A stretch of DNA of 64,000 nt from positions 118,501 to 182,500 of the forward strand of contig JAOPHQ010006539.1 of assembly GCA_030340625.1 (NCBI GenBank), read 5' to 3'. Every line of letters starts with the position of its first letter. The stretch's first letter is position 1. Made by a program: the position numbers and the translations under genes. Below are positions 29,914 through 41,286 of the stretch, piece after piece. This stretch comes from Merluccius polli. Lineage: Eukaryota > Chordata > Actinopteri > Gadiformes > Merlucciidae. The notes beneath the pieces are model-generated. The model did no database searches. It had not been told where the DNA came from and was given only the letters and a program-made list of their open reading frames with translations.

Positions 29914-30712
29914 AAATATACAGATGTGATATATTACTAGTGAACGATATATACAGATATATCTACAGATGTGCTGTGGACAGGGAGTAAGACAGTGCAA
30001 AAAGAAAGAGTATACTTTTTCAGCGGGGGACAGAGTTCAGTAAGGAGACAGCCGTGGGAAAGAAGCTGTTCCTAAACCTGCTGGTTTTGGTCTGAAGGCT
30101 CCTGAAGCGCCTTCTGGAGGGGAGGAGCTGGAAAAGTCTATTGGCAGGATGTGAGGGGTCCTTAAGGATGCTGCGAGCCCGATTTAGACATTGCTTCTTC
30201 CGAACGACCTCAATGGCTTGTAGTGGGGTTCCTGTAACGCGTTGGGCAGTTTTCACCACCCGCTGCAGTGATTTGCGGTCGGCAACAGAGCAGTTCCCAT
30301 ACCAGGCTGTAATACAGTTTGTTAGGATGCTCTCGATCGCACAGCGGTAGAAGTTGCAGAGGATGTCTGCAGACAGGTGGTTCTTCTTGAGTGTCCTCAG
30401 GAAGAAGAGACGCTGATTGGCCTTTTTTACCAGGCTGGAGGTGTTAATTGCCCAGGTCAGGTTCTCAGAGATGTGGGTCCCCAGGAACTTGAAGCTGGAG
30501 ACACGTTCAACAGCCATGCCGTTGATGTGGATGGGATTGTGTGTCTCCCTCTTCTCCTTCCTGAAGTCCACAATGAGCTCCTTCGTCTTGCTGGTGTTGA
30601 GAAGCAGGTTATTGTCAGCACACCACACAATTACCCACAGTTACCCTTTCAGCAGCTGAAGAGAGGTCTGTCCAGGTCGGGTTATCATCATCCAGTCGAA
30701 AACCACCTCTAG
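29914..30712 (-). mobile_element. L2-type LINE B, 5'-truncated, RT end and 3' UTR
   Basis: Minus-strand LINE tail. Its 3' UTR (ATATACAG-type repeats, CAGTAAGGAGACAGCCGTGG) runs left to 29914 and then, across the inserted hAT, to 13289-13236 and, across LINE A, to 9995-9700. The right boundary near 30712 is where similarity to the RT stops (5' truncation). Confidence 0.7.
30020..30628 (-). pseudogene. LINE B reverse transcriptase C-terminal region
   Basis: 202 codons. Starts just after the catalytic YxDD block: MWCADNNLLLNTSKTKELIV, DFRKEK, FKFLGTHISENLTW, then the fish L2-group C-terminal region (RLFFLRTLKKNHLS, FYRCAIESILTNCITAWYGN, SVADRKSLQRVVKTAQRVTG) and RSILKDPSHPANRLFQLLPS. The polymerase core is missing through 5' truncation, common for LINE copies. 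Confidence 0.88.
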
Positions 30713-31945
30713 GAGATGAAAAAAGAGTATCATGACGGTTTCCTAATCTAGAGAAGTTCTCACCCACAAGCCAATCAGGATGAAGCACTTCTCTTTAAGC
30801 TAATCACTGTCAATGCACAACAATCATCATTACAGAGTGTTAACATCTTTCAACATCAATCACTTGTAAATAATCAATCATTAAAGGAATCAAAAAGAAA
30901 ATAGAAAATATAGAGCGTAAAAACACATCACATTCAGATAGGACTGTCAGCCATGTTGCCTCCTAGTATGAAAATTGTGATCAACCGCTGGTAACAGGAA
31001 GCAATGTTCCTGCTGTTCATTCCGTGTTTGCAGTCCATTTCAATGTCCAGATATGAGTCACTAAGTCCATTTAGGGCAGGAGCCCCAGATCAACTGTCCT
31101 CTCTCTAATGGACCCCCCTCCATTGTCCTGAGGGGAAGAGAGACCAGAACCAACCAGTATCTTTGCAGAAAAACATCTAACACAATACAACAAACAATAT
31201 GTAGACAGTTGTTTCTATTGTGTAATTATAGATCAAGCGTGTCCAAATCCTAAATGAACTTATATCGTTACTAATCTAAGTAGTTCAAACCATATGTGAA
31301 AGTTATATCAAAACAAACGTGCATACAAAGGTGAGTCAAACAATAGGTGAATATGGTGAATGAAGTGAAAAATGAATATATATATATGTGGTCACACATA
31401 TTCATTGAATAGTCATTGAATAGTTTTGAGTACTTAAAATGGATATACCTCAAATAGACCAACCTCAATTTCCTCATTGTCATCGTCCAAGTCACCTCTA
31501 ATTATCAATGGCACCTGTGTGTGTGTCCCAGGTAAAAACACTCCGGCCCATCTAAGAATCATAGCCTTAGCAACGGTCAGCATTATTGAGCAAAAACAAA
31601 ACATCGTACATAAAAACAAGACAATTGACACCACATTATGGAGGTAAACTGAGCAACCTACAAATGGACTTGTTTAATTGCTACACCCCAACACTGCGTA
31701 TCAGGTTTTTACATTGTAATAACTACCGCGCTCCCACAGGGTCCTTTTAGGGCGGGTCCCACTACCTCAGTTTGGTGAGGGGGAATTTCCCTGGACTGCA
31801 AGAGTCCCCAGCGCTGGTTGACCCCTGGACTTCTGTGGATGAGCGGTAGAGGAGATAACTTCTGATTTAGATGAATAGTATCCAACTTAACTGAGCTGTT
31901 GGTCTGCTAATTGTCCCACAAAACACTAAAACTGTTTATTATGTT

Positions 31946-31976
<31 letters not shown>

Positions 31977-32527
31977 CACTACTATTATAGGGTAAACTCA
32001 TCATCACCACTTACTGTCACCATCCCATTTTGCCATGTCCAACTTTCCTTTCCTTCTTTGTTAACCTTGTAATTTCTTATCATTAATAGCCACCACGCGA
32101 GACGTTCGAGATATTTCTTTGGAAGGAGCCCCCCGGCCGTGGAGGTCCCCTCCTTCGCTTAAGGTTCTTGTGCAAATATAAATAAAGGAAAAGAATAAAA
32201 CAGAGAGTTAATGTCAATTTGAACACCTTGCTTCATATTACTGACAAGTTGACGCTTAAGAATAATCAATCAGCTTTTACACAAAAACACTTTTTATCGC
32301 AGTAATGACATCTGTTAACAAAGTTATTTATGAATTTAAAAGTCTAGATAATAACATTCATAATTACGTAATGACCACCAATAAACCGAATTATTGTACT
32401 GGGCTTCATTCTGCCTTCTCCCCCTTGCAGCTCCAAGAGTGCAAGTAACTTCATTCACGCTTATTTAGCACACTCACGCAACGTAATGGCGTCTATAACC
32501 GCGTCATACTACTTCGTTACAGTAACA
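30713..32527. other. No recognisable gene; ATT microsatellite
   Basis: AT-rich sequence with short unsupported ORFs. An (ATT)n microsatellite lies at about 31943-31976. Segments such as GAGCCCCCCGGCCGTGGAGG (about 32127) look non-repetitive but show no ORF. Confidence 0.5.
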
Positions 32528-32584
32528 CAATAGTAACACACAGCGGACCTACGACCGGCGGGGGGGCGCGGTGTGTTACTATTG
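32528..32584. repeat. Fold-back G-run module
   Basis: CAATAGTAACACAC (32528-32541) and its complement GTGTGTTACTATTG (32571-32584) flank GCGGACCTACGACCGGC and a GGGGGGG run. The same words (CGCGGACCTACGGCCGGC plus long G-run) recur at 44.3-45.0 kb. Confidence 0.7.
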
Positions 32585-32589
32585 CGCTC

Positions 32590-32703
32590 TCAAAAAGGAG
32601 GACAAATACGCGTCCGGCTTGATGCTGCGCCGGACGCCGGACAGGGCTTTGAAAAACCGGACAGTCCGCCTAAAGCCGGACGCGTATTTGTCCTCCTTTT
32701 TGA
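32590..32703. repeat. 31-bp perfect inverted repeat with 52-bp spacer
   Basis: The arm at 32590-32620 (TCAAAAAGGAGGACAAATAC, then GCGTCCGGCTT) is exactly reverse-complementary to 32673-32703. The spacer holds further CCGGAC/GTCCGG words. A single arm of the same sequence (CTCAAAAAGGAGGACAAATA) occurs at about 45033. Confidence 0.9.
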
Positions 32704-33510
32704 ACCCGCGCCCCCCCGGGAGAGTGTACGCTGCAGTTTCCGTTTCATTAGTTGCACTACAATAACACCCGTCTTGTACCATTAATGTTGATGGAACACA
32801 ATACTTGAGATCATTTTGAGATCAAGGTTTTAAGCTTCACTCCTCATGGGGGCCACAGTGCTGATGTCAAACAAGTGAAGTGCTGCGCACAAAACACGCA
32901 TTTCATGTTACGCAGGACCTACAGTACCTGATAATGCTGGATTTTAGAGTTGGCCCACGGTGAGTTAACCCGTGAAAAGCTGAAATAGGCCCTAGAGGCA
33001 TTTTTTAGATCGGTTCTGAGTATCCCAATGGATGGATTCCAATCCCAATGGATCCCAAGATCCATTGGAATTACACTGAATCCTATACTGAGGGACATTG
33101 CTGGCTATTGGTGACTTTTCAATGTGCTAATGGTGCGTTCTATTTGTATCGTTAGAGTGAAAGATAAGTTTACTCTCTTTCTCTCCCTTCTCTTAGCCTA
33201 AACATTAGCCACACGTGGGGCCATAAAGCTAATAGCCCAGGAATGTGACCATCCCCCACTCCTCTTAGTGGAGAACAAAGGGTCATAAACTGCTCCCACG
33301 TGGTGGGATTCCTTTAGTCACATGTACAACATGCAGGGTTAGTTACACGAAAGGTATTATGTTTCATGCAAGTTAGCTTAGCTCTTTGAGGATGGAAATA
33401 TTGCCAGCAATATGTTCCCAATCGGCCTCCTCACGCCACTGGTTTCCCAGGTTTCTACACATCCGATTTCAACACAGTATCATAGTGGGCCGCAAACCCT
33501 TAACCAATTT

Positions 33511-34021
33511 AATAAGAAAATACCAGGGACTCAAACCTCCGGCTAAATTTAATAAGAAAATACCAGGGACTCAAACCTCCGGCTAAATTTAATAAGAAAA
33601 TACCAGGGACTCAAACCTCCGGCTAAATTAATAAGAAAATACCAGGGACTCAAACCTCCGGCTAAATTAATAAGAAAATACCAGGGACTCAAACCTCCGG
33701 CTAAATTAATAAGAAAATACCAAGGACTCAAACCTCCGGCTAAATTAATAAGAAAATACCAGGGACTCAAACCTCCGGCTAAATTTAATAAGAAAATACC
33801 AGGGACTCAAACCTCCGGCTAAATTAATAAGAAAATACCAGGGACTCAAACCTCCGGCTAAATTAATAAGAAAATACCAGGGACTCAAACCTCCGGCTAA
33901 ATTAATAAGAAAATACCAGGGACTCAAACCTCTGGCTAAATTAATAAGAAAATACCAGGGATTCAAACCTCCGGCTAAATTAATAAGGAACGCCAAGGAC
34001 TCAAACTCTCAGCAAAATTAA
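33511..34021. repeat. Minisatellite, 39-40 bp unit, 12 good copies
   Basis: Unit AATAAGAAAATACCAGGGAC, then TCAAACCTCCGGCTAAATT, repeated about twelve times head to tail plus a degenerate thirteenth copy (AATAAGGAACGCCAAGG). Units are 39 bp (some 40 from TTT versus TT). Because 39 is a multiple of three, the minus strand gives an artefactual 13-residue peptide repeat (SPWYFLINLAGGL). Confidence 0.95.
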
Positions 34022-34563
34022 TAATACAATTCTGGCCCTTTGCTTCCTCTATATAGTCATACAATGACGACAAAATATCATTTAACTAATTCCCAATCAG
34101 AGTTATCAGCGCCTGTTCATCTTCACGTCGGGTTAACTGTAACGACTATGGACCGGAATAACAGGGCTTTACAACAACACACGCTAGCCACCTCTGTCAC
34201 ATAATATCTCTATATCTAATGCAGATTCAGTCAGGTTCTGCTTACCTGGTTTAATGGCCGGCCTGTGACAGAGATGGTGAAACGTGCGCTGCCGCGTGGC
34301 CCCGCTTCCTCCGGTCGTTGCCTCTCAGCCTCTCCTCTCTGAATCACGTCGGGGTCACCAAATTGTAGTGATGTTCTTTGAGGAAGAAGGCCGCCGACAC
34401 AGGATCGCTTTTAACTCACTTTATTTGTTTAGCTTTAGGTATATTATCTATGAAGCAAATGGAGGGGAATTGTATCATTCACACGTGGAGCGACTCTTAA
34501 CTGGATATCTAACAGATACGCGGCCTCTAGAGTTTCTGCCCTCTTCCGCTTGTGTGCGCTTGA
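34022..34563. other. No recognisable gene
   Basis: Unique-looking sequence next to the minisatellite. It ends with GCGCTTGA (34556-34563), the target duplication of the following MITE. Confidence 0.4.
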
Positions 34564-35033
34564 TCATAGATATATATACGTAGACGCCTCATGACGTGCT
34601 GGAACGTAACCCAGCGTCGCCGCCATATTGGTTGGGTCTCCTCACTCTAGTCTAGCATAGGAGTCAACGGGAGAGCAAGCTATGCAGTATTTTGTGCAGC
34701 TTACGGTGCAGTATTGACATCAGATTGCGTGGGATTACCTTTCACAAGTAAGATTGAACAATAATTCTTATTATTAAAAAAAATATTTAAAAAAAATTAA
34801 TTCGTCCTGTATCATAAATAAATCTCTGCCGTTTGTAACAAACCAAACCGTGTGAAAATCCGGTAAAAATTCGGGGAGTTATGCTTATTATTGTAGTTGG
34901 GGATACACCTTCCCCAGTAGAAATAAATGCACTGGGGGCGCACTGGGGACCCATCCAAGATGGCGGCCGCGCTGATACGTCAGCTCCAACAGGCAGCGTC
35001 AGTCTATGAGGCGTCTACGTATATTATGTCTAT
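34564..35033. mobile_element. hAT-like MITE, 470 bp
   Basis: Terminal repeats ATAGATATATATACGTAGAC-GCCTC at the left (from 34566) and its near-complement ending GGCGTCTACGTATATTATGT-CTAT at 35033. The 8-bp GCGCTTGA is duplicated at 34556-34563 and 35034-35041. Short, non-coding, with a TCAACGG-type interior. Confidence 0.8.
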
Positions 35034-35142
35034 GCGCTTGATGGTCTTCTTCTTCTTCTGTGGTTTTTAATGGCAGCGGGCATCCTTATTGTTGCATATA
35101 CCGCCATCTACTGGACTTTACTTTCTTCTCATTTCCTTCTTG

Positions 35143-36480
35143 TTATATTCTTTTAATTAATCCAGTTAAAATAAGGAATCTCATAATGATTCTCCTCCCT
35201 TCCTTAGTTTTCCCACATTCTACTACACTACTGAAATTACTTTCCCCCATTCCTTCCTTTCTCAGCCCTATCCTCATCTCTTCCCTCTCTCTTTCATATC
35301 CAGGACATGCTATCATGACATGCTCCACTGTCTCCCTCTCCCCACAGTTACATTGACCAGTTGGATGTTTTCCTATGATATTACGTGTATTATTCAGTTT
35401 ACTATGTCCTATTCTTAATCTACTCATGATTACTTGCTCTGTTCTATTGTCTCCTTTACATCCAATCTCTCCTACTACATTTTGTAATTTATATAAATGT
35501 CTCCCTTTTTCCTGCTCCTTCCAATGTTGACTCCACTGCTTGTTTATTTCTTTCCATATTAATCTTTTCCCCTCTGCTTTTGATAATTTTACTTTCATTT
35601 CCACCTCCTCTTTCTTTACTGCCTCCTTAGCACTCTTGTCTGCTTTTTCATTTCCTTGTATCCCTAAATGTGCTGGAACCCACATGAACGTTATTTCCCT
35701 ACCCTGTTGTGTTAATCTGGATGTTTTTAACAGTATTTCATAAAGTATTTCCTGATGTGTTTTTGCTGTTCTGTTTTTAATGCTTAAGAGTGATGACAAT
35801 GAATCGCTACATATTGTTATCTTCCTGTCCCTCCTGTCCTCCACCCATTCTATTGCTATTAGTATTGCACATAGTTCCACTGCATATACACTTAAATGAT
35901 CAGATGTTCTTTTTGACACTGTGAACTGATACCTGGGAACCACCATCGCTGCGCCTGTTGCTCCTGTTGCTCCTGTTAACTGTTCTTTGGATCCATCTGT
36001 ATATATTTGAATATGATCTCCATACTTTTCCTCTGCATATTTATAAAATTCCTGCACTAAATCTGCTCTTTTATTTCTTCTTTTGATTTTCCATATTTCT
36101 AGATCTACGTTTGTTTCTTGTATCATCCATCCCGGTATTGCTGTCCACAGAACTGTTGGGCTGAATTCTATTTGCTGTATATTTAGCTGTTCAGCTATTC
36201 CCTCACTGACCCATCCAAAACTTGATTTTTTTTCTTTCCCCTTTTCCCAACACATCTCCAGAACTCTCTTTGTCGGATGTTCATCATTGTGCCCTTTTAA
36301 ATTTATCCAATAATTGGCCAAGAGCTGCTTCCTTCTAAGCCATAATGGCATTTCTCCTGTTTCTACCTGGAGGGAGCAGACTGGTGCCGTTTTCATTGCT
36401 CCTATACAAGCTCGTAATGCTCGAGCTTGGATAACGTCTAGCTGTGAGAGGACTGATTTCACTGCAGATCCATATCCCAC
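35143..36480 (-). pseudogene. Nimb-type ORF2: RT thumb, RNase H and C-terminal zinc motif
   Basis: 445 codons. The N-terminal ~130 residues are the RT connection region (MGYGSAVKSVLSQLDVIQAR). RNase H follows: QIYTDGSKEQ (Asp), VYAVELCAILIAIEWV (Glu), ICSDSLSSLLSIKN (Asp), FMWVPAHLGIQGNEKADKSA (His, Asp). After a basic linker comes CNCGERETVEHVMIACPGYE, a C-x-C-x8-H-x4-C type knuckle. Catalytic residues of RNase H are preserved. The frame differs from the RT frames upstream. Confidence 0.85.
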
Positions 36481-36790
36481 ACAACCATACTCTATTCTTG
36501 ATCTTATTAATGCTACATATATATATATTTTAATGACGTAAAATCAGCTCCCCATTTTAATCCGGCCAAACATCTCATAATATTCAATACTCCCTTACGC
36601 TTTTTTACTATACCTTTTACATGTTCTCTCCATGTTAACCTGGAATCAAAAGTAATTCCCAAGAATCGAAAACTACTCTCTCTAAGTTCTTTCCATACAA
36701 GTTTAACTTTTTATTTTCACTGATTTTCTTTTTTGAAAAGAACATTACTTTACTTTTTTCCACTGAAAATTTAAATCCCCACTCTAATCC

Positions 36791-37571
36791 CTATTTTTCC
36801 ACTTGATCTATCCCTTCCTGTACCTTCTTAACTATATGATCTATATTCCTTCCCCTCTTCCATAGTGCCCCATCATCCGCAAACAAAGATCTTCCCATTC
36901 CTGTTGGTATGTTATCAAATATATCATTTATCATTATTGTAAATAGTGTCGGACTTACAACACTCCCCTGTGGTGTACCATTCTCTACAATATACCTTTC
37001 TGAAACTTCTGACCCAATTTTAACCTGGATGACCCTTTCCCTCAGAAAATCCATAACCCAGTTAAATACATTTCCCTCAATTCCCATTTGATGCATCTTA
37101 ATCAGCAAGCCTTCTCTCCACAACATATCATGCTTTTTCAACATCAAAGTACACTGCAGCCACAATTTCTTTATTTACCTGTGCTTTTCTGATATCATCC
37201 TCTAGACACAACACTGGATCCATTGTGCTCCTACCTCTTCTAAATCCACTTTGATACTTAGTCACCAGTCCCCTCTTTTCTATATAGTGCATGAGCCTCT
37301 CATTAATCATTCGCTCCATTATTTTTCCTATATGTGACGTAAGAGCTATGGGTCTGTAGTTTATTGGCTTACTTGGATCTTTCCCCGGCTTCCTGATTGG
37401 GATGATTATTGCCTCCTTCCAGCTTCGTGGGATTTTACCCTCTTTCCACACTTTATTGAATAATGATAAAACTTTGATTAGTCCCCCCTCACTTAGATGT
37501 TTGATCATAGTATAACATATTTTATCTTTACCTGGTGCACTCCTTCTTGTTTTTGCTAATGCTCTTTTCAT
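36791..37571 (-). pseudogene. Nimb-type ORF2: reverse transcriptase core
   Basis: Two overlapping frames (37571-37128 and 37165-36791) together cover the RT. The first has SAPGKDKICYTMIKHLSEGG, WKEAIIIPIRKPGKD, YRPIALTSHIGKIMERMINE, SGFRRGRSTMDPVL and AAVYFDVEKA (motif A). The second continues with HDMLWREGLLIKM, VENGTPQGSVVSPTLFTIMI (motif B) and FADDGALWKRG (motif C). A frame change lies at about 37128-37165. Sequence between 36541 and 36790 holds the following RT part in degraded frames. Confidence 0.85.
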
Positions 37572-37659
37572 TTCTCCAATGGTAAATGGTACATTTAACT
37601 CGCTTTCCCTACTGTCCTTTCTTTTTAATACCTCCCTGTTTACATCTCTAGTTTTCTCT

Positions 37660-38899
37660 CTACCCTCCCAGTTCAGTTAAATTATTTGAGCTGTGCACCA
37701 CAACAAACGTTTTAACCATTAACTCCGCCTTTTCTTTATTGGTTACAGCTACCTCATTTCCAGAACTCATGACTGGGTAATTCCAGTCCTTCCTATCTCC
37801 ACCCATTTTTTTCAACATTCCCCAGACTTCTCCTATCTTAGTAGTGCTCCCAATTGATCCACAAAACTTCCTCCAATACAATCTCTTTGCTTGTCTTATT
37901 GTTTTCCTTACCACTGCTTGTGCTTCTTTATATTGGATCAGGTGTTGAAAGTTATGGTATCTTTTAACTAATTTAAACGCTTTATTTCTACTTTTAACTG
38001 CTTCCTTGCATTTTTCATCCCACCATGGTACTAACTTCCTTTCCTTCCTACCTGTACTTTTAGGTATAGAACTGGTTGCTGCTGAAATGATTCCCTGCTT
38101 TATTACCCTATCCATCATTTCCACTCCCATACTATCACTAATCTGAGAAAGATTTTTGTCACATTCCTTTGTGAATTCTACCCAATTAGCTTTTTCCAAG
38201 ATCCATCTTCCCCCCAATCTCTCCTTGTCCTGTACTGTTGCTATATTTATTTTATTATATATAGGATAGTGATCACTTCCTATAGTCCCTTTTTGGTATA
38301 CTCTCCACTCACATAATGGCGCTAATGCATTGGTCACTATTGTCAGATCTAAAGATGACTCTTTCCCAGTATTTACATCTATCCTTGTCCTTCTCCCATC
38401 ATTCACACAAACCAGATTCTGCCCATCTAACAACTCCTCCACTATCTCCCCATTGCGGTCATTCTTCTCACTCCCCCATAGTGTATTATGAGCATTAAAA
38501 TCTCCACACCACACTGTGTTTCCATTGCTCTTACCTTCCATTTCTTCCAGTTTCTTAATGTCCAGTTTTCTGCATGGGTTATAAAAGTTTATTATCCCCA
38601 GCTTCCTCTTTTCTACCCATACTTCTATTGTAATACTCTCCATCTCAACTCCAATATCGATAACCCTATAGGGAATGCCTTCTTTTACAAACGTGACACA
38701 TCCACCTCCTGTCCCTTCCTCCCTGTCTCTTCTAACTGATACGTATCCTTTAATAATAAAATCTAGGTTTGGTTTTAACCAAGATTCCTGGATGCACAAT
38801 ATGTCTGGCTTTTCCTGTTGATTATACTGTATATGAATTGCTTAAACTCCTGACCATTAGCAATTAAGCTTCTTGCATTCCACTGGAGGATTATCATTG
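37660..38899 (-). pseudogene. Nimb-type ORF2: endonuclease
   Basis: An ATG near 38899 opens MIILQWNARSLIANGQEF, the usual start of this endonuclease. A frame change near 38825 moves to the frame 38799-37660: CIQESWLKPN (catalytic Glu), VWCGDFNAHNTLWGS, DLTIVTNALAPLCEW, and GTIGSDHYPI (Asp-His). C-terminal positively charged linker follows (KEAVKSRNKAFKLVKRYH). APE-type nuclease nicks target DNA for target-primed reverse transcription. Confidence 0.82.
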
Positions 38900-38908
38900 T
38901 TATTAATA

Positions 38909-40084
38909 CTACCCAATACATGATGATTCTTGACTGGCCTGAACACTCAACTCATCTCTTACCTCTTCCCATCTTAGCCCTCTCATATCCAGATGATGAA
39001 CTGCTGCTTTGACTATTATCTGTATTCTTTCTGTTTTAGATTTAACATCTGCAGTCGCATTTATGACTCCTGCTATAAATGTCACCAATCTCTTTTTCAC
39101 CTCCACCATTTTCTTTTCAATTTCTTGAACACTACTTGTCACCGTTTGCTTCTCTCTATTCTGTTGCTTGCTATTAAAATTCTCCTGACTTGCTCTCCTG
39201 GCAGCTTCGGCATACGATATTTTTTCATTTACTTTTATCTGCTGTACTGTTATTTCTCTCTTCATAGCCTCACATCCCCAATACGCTACACTATGTTCTC
39301 CTCCACAGTTACAACATTTTGGTTTCACACCTGTCCCACATTTCCCATATTCATGGTCCCCTCCACACCTTGCACACCTTCTTTTCCCTTTGCACAGGTT
39401 AGCAATATGTCCATATTCCTGACACTTGAAGCACCTCATTGGTTTTAGAACAAACTCTCTCACATTATATTTTACAAATCCACAATAAAGTTCTCTTGGG
39501 ATAGTTTTTGCATCAAACTCTACCACTACTGTCTCTGATTCTTTTTTCTCAGGTCCTCTTGTCATTCTTTTAACATCTTTAACTGTGATATTTCTAATTT
39601 TCAGATTTCCCACTAGATCCTTCATGCTGATACCAAGGGGAACCCCTGTTATCACTCCCTTACATCCAATATTTCTCTGCTCACCAACTTTCACTGCTTT
39701 TGTAACCTTCATTTTTCCTATACTTACCATTTTTTGAGCTTTATCTACTTGTGTTTCTGTGTTACATCCAATTAGCAAATTCCCATCTCCTAGCACTTTT
39801 GCGTATTTAACTTCTCCTACTTGAGCTCTAATTATTTTTGTGATTTTTAGTGGGTCCATTTTCTTTACTCCCCCTTCTCCCTCAAATCTCACCACTACAT
39901 TAAGGGATCCCTTCCGTCCACTCTTTGCTTCCTCTCCCTGCCCCTCACTCTCCGTGCCTTCCAAACTATCTTTATCTTCTTTCTTTCTCTTTATCCCACT
40001 TGCCCTTCTACTTCTTCCTCCTCTCCCTACCTGTTCCCATCCACTTCCCCCTTTATCAATCTCATATTCCTCCTCTTCACTCAT
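38909..40084 (-). CDS. Nimb-type ORF1 (Gag-like, three CCHC knuckles)
   Basis: 391 aa from ATG at 40084 (MSEEEEYEID); the frame is open upstream to 40207. An acidic/basic low-complexity N-terminus is followed by a ~150-residue folded region and then by three knuckles: CFKCQEYGHIANLC, CARCGGDHEYGKC and CCNCGGEHSVAYWGC. A helical basic tail follows (EIEKKMVEVKKRLVTFIAGV). Such proteins bind LINE RNA. The frame is intact, unlike ORF2, and ends about 10 nt beyond the ORF2 ATG, so the ORFs overlap slightly. Confidence 0.82.
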   Translation of the reverse strand: MSEEEEYEIDKGGSGWEQVGRGGRSRRASGIKRKKEDKDSLEGTESEGQGEEAKSGRKGSLNVVVRFEGEGGVKKMDPLKITKIIRAQVGEVKYAKVLGDGNLLIGCNTETQVDKAQKMVSIGKMKVTKAVKVGEQRNIGCKGVITGVPLGISMKDLVGNLKIRNITVKDVKRMTRGPEKKESETVVVEFDAKTIPRELYCGFVKYNVREFVLKPMRCFKCQEYGHIANLCKGKRRCARCGGDHEYGKCGTGVKPKCCNCGGEHSVAYWGCEAMKREITVQQIKVNEKISYAEAARRASQENFNSKQQNREKQTVTSSVQEIEKKMVEVKKRLVTFIAGVINATADVKSKTERIQIIVKAAVHHLDMRGLRWEEVRDELSVQASQESSCIG

Positions 40085-40315
40085 CGCCCCACTATTGGAG
40101 CTGTCGCGCTTGATGGTCCCTGGGCAGGCGTGGCCTCTATGACGCATAATATGCTCTGATTGGCTAGAGTTGAGCGCCCGCCCCCAGTGTATTATGTGTG
40201 CTGCCATCTGGTGGCCAGGTGTGATTAATACAGCTTATATATTTGTTCCTGTTCCCTTGCGGCTATGTGAAGATATTACAGCCTGTTGATACATGTACTA
40301 TTATTTATTCTTAAC

Positions 40316-40352
40316 AGGTTAGGGTTGGTTAGGGTTAGGGTTAGTTAGGGTT
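40316..40352. repeat. Interstitial telomere-like repeat
   Basis: Imperfect TTAGGG units (GGTTAGGGTTGGTTAGGG, TTAGGGTTAGTTAGGG). Similar short stretches occur at 7480-7500 and 44783-44807. Confidence 0.8.
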
Positions 40353-40518
40353 TGTGTAAAGTTAGTTAGAAGTAGAGGTTTTCATATCCTGTCTTCAAAA
40401 CAAAAGCATTGTCACTGTCTCTAAGCTTTTATTTTGTAAACAGCCGGAAATGAGTTTACTTCATACCGTTGCTAGCATGACAGTTGTATAGCAATGTCGG
40501 AAGCAAATTTTAAAATAG

Positions 40519-40746
40519 CATGGGCGGACTGGGAACAGAAATCGGCCCGGGCAATTTTGTCCTGGACTGGCCTTGGGGTTGCGCGATTGTTGACGGGGGG
40601 GGGGGGGGGGGGGGGGGGGGGTGCTGCGCGACTGTTGACGGGGGGGGGGGGGGTCTGGACCGGCCCAGAAAAAATCTGGACCAGCCCAAATGCGCATCGG
40701 CCCACCGGGAATTTGCCCGGTATGCCCGATGGCCAGTCCGCCCCTG
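40519..40746. mobile_element. hAT-like MITE carrying G-runs
   Basis: Left end CATGGGCGGACTGG (40519-40532) and right end CCAGTCCGCCCCTG (40733-40746) are inverted repeats with one mismatch. The 8-bp TAAAATAG is duplicated at 40511-40518 and 40747-40754. The interior contains GCGCGATTGTTGAC followed by 27 Gs, and GCGCGACTGTTGAC followed by 14 Gs. No coding capacity. Confidence 0.9.
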
Positions 40747-40754
40747 TAAAATAG

Positions 40755-41280
40755 GCTATATTTGGACAAATTGACTACGTATTTGGGATCTACATTGTTA
40801 CTTTCTCGCCTGAAATGTTTTTAAAACTTAATAAAGTGACATATTAGCGGTCGTACAACGAAAAGTGGAGTCAGCTTTTTAGGGCCGGAGGTTACGCTAA
40901 ACGTAACAATGAGTCGTAAATTCGGGTGCATTCAAAACGACAACAGTGAGCGTATGAGTTGGAGGACAGTCTGGAAAGTTGCCATACTTTACCCCAATTT
41001 GTTATGGTCGGCTCTGTACCACAACAAATATAGAAGCCACGCGTAGTTTTAGCCAGTAGAAGTATATTTATTTAACAAAAACAAAGTTCAACTATACCAA
41101 AATGTGCTGCTAACCAAAACCTACATAACAAAAGCTAATTTAACACAGGGACTATTAACCTGTGAGAACTAAAAAGAAAACATGTTAACAGGGTGACAAG
41201 GACAACAGACTGGCAGGTTGGCACAGCTTATAAGGGAGTGGAGGACACTGCAGCTGCCGTCAATCCCAAATCATCCAGTG
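40755..41280. other. No recognisable gene
   Basis: AT-rich sequence with no supported ORF or repeat pair. It directly precedes the GPCR-like segment, so it could be intronic if that segment is a real exon. Confidence 0.4.
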
Positions 41281-41286
41281 TCTCCA

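Larger units (their letters stand above)
35042..40222 (-). mobile_element. I/Nimb-type non-LTR retrotransposon, near full length
   Basis: Minus-strand order: CCHC-containing ORF1, APE-type endonuclease, RT, RNase H, and a C-terminal cysteine motif (GQCNCGERETVEHVMIACPG). The 3' end finishes in a (GAA)n-like tail (plus-strand GTCTTCTTCTTCTTC at 35043-35057). RNase H after RT is diagnostic of the I group. ORF2 has several frame breaks, so the copy is inactive. The 5' end is near 40222, not sharply defined. Confidence 0.85.

Noticed and set aside
33511..34021. CRISPR-like array or repetitive protein gene
   Set aside because: Head-to-tail units have no unique spacers, and the peptide repeat follows simply from a 39-bp unit; it is a minisatellite.
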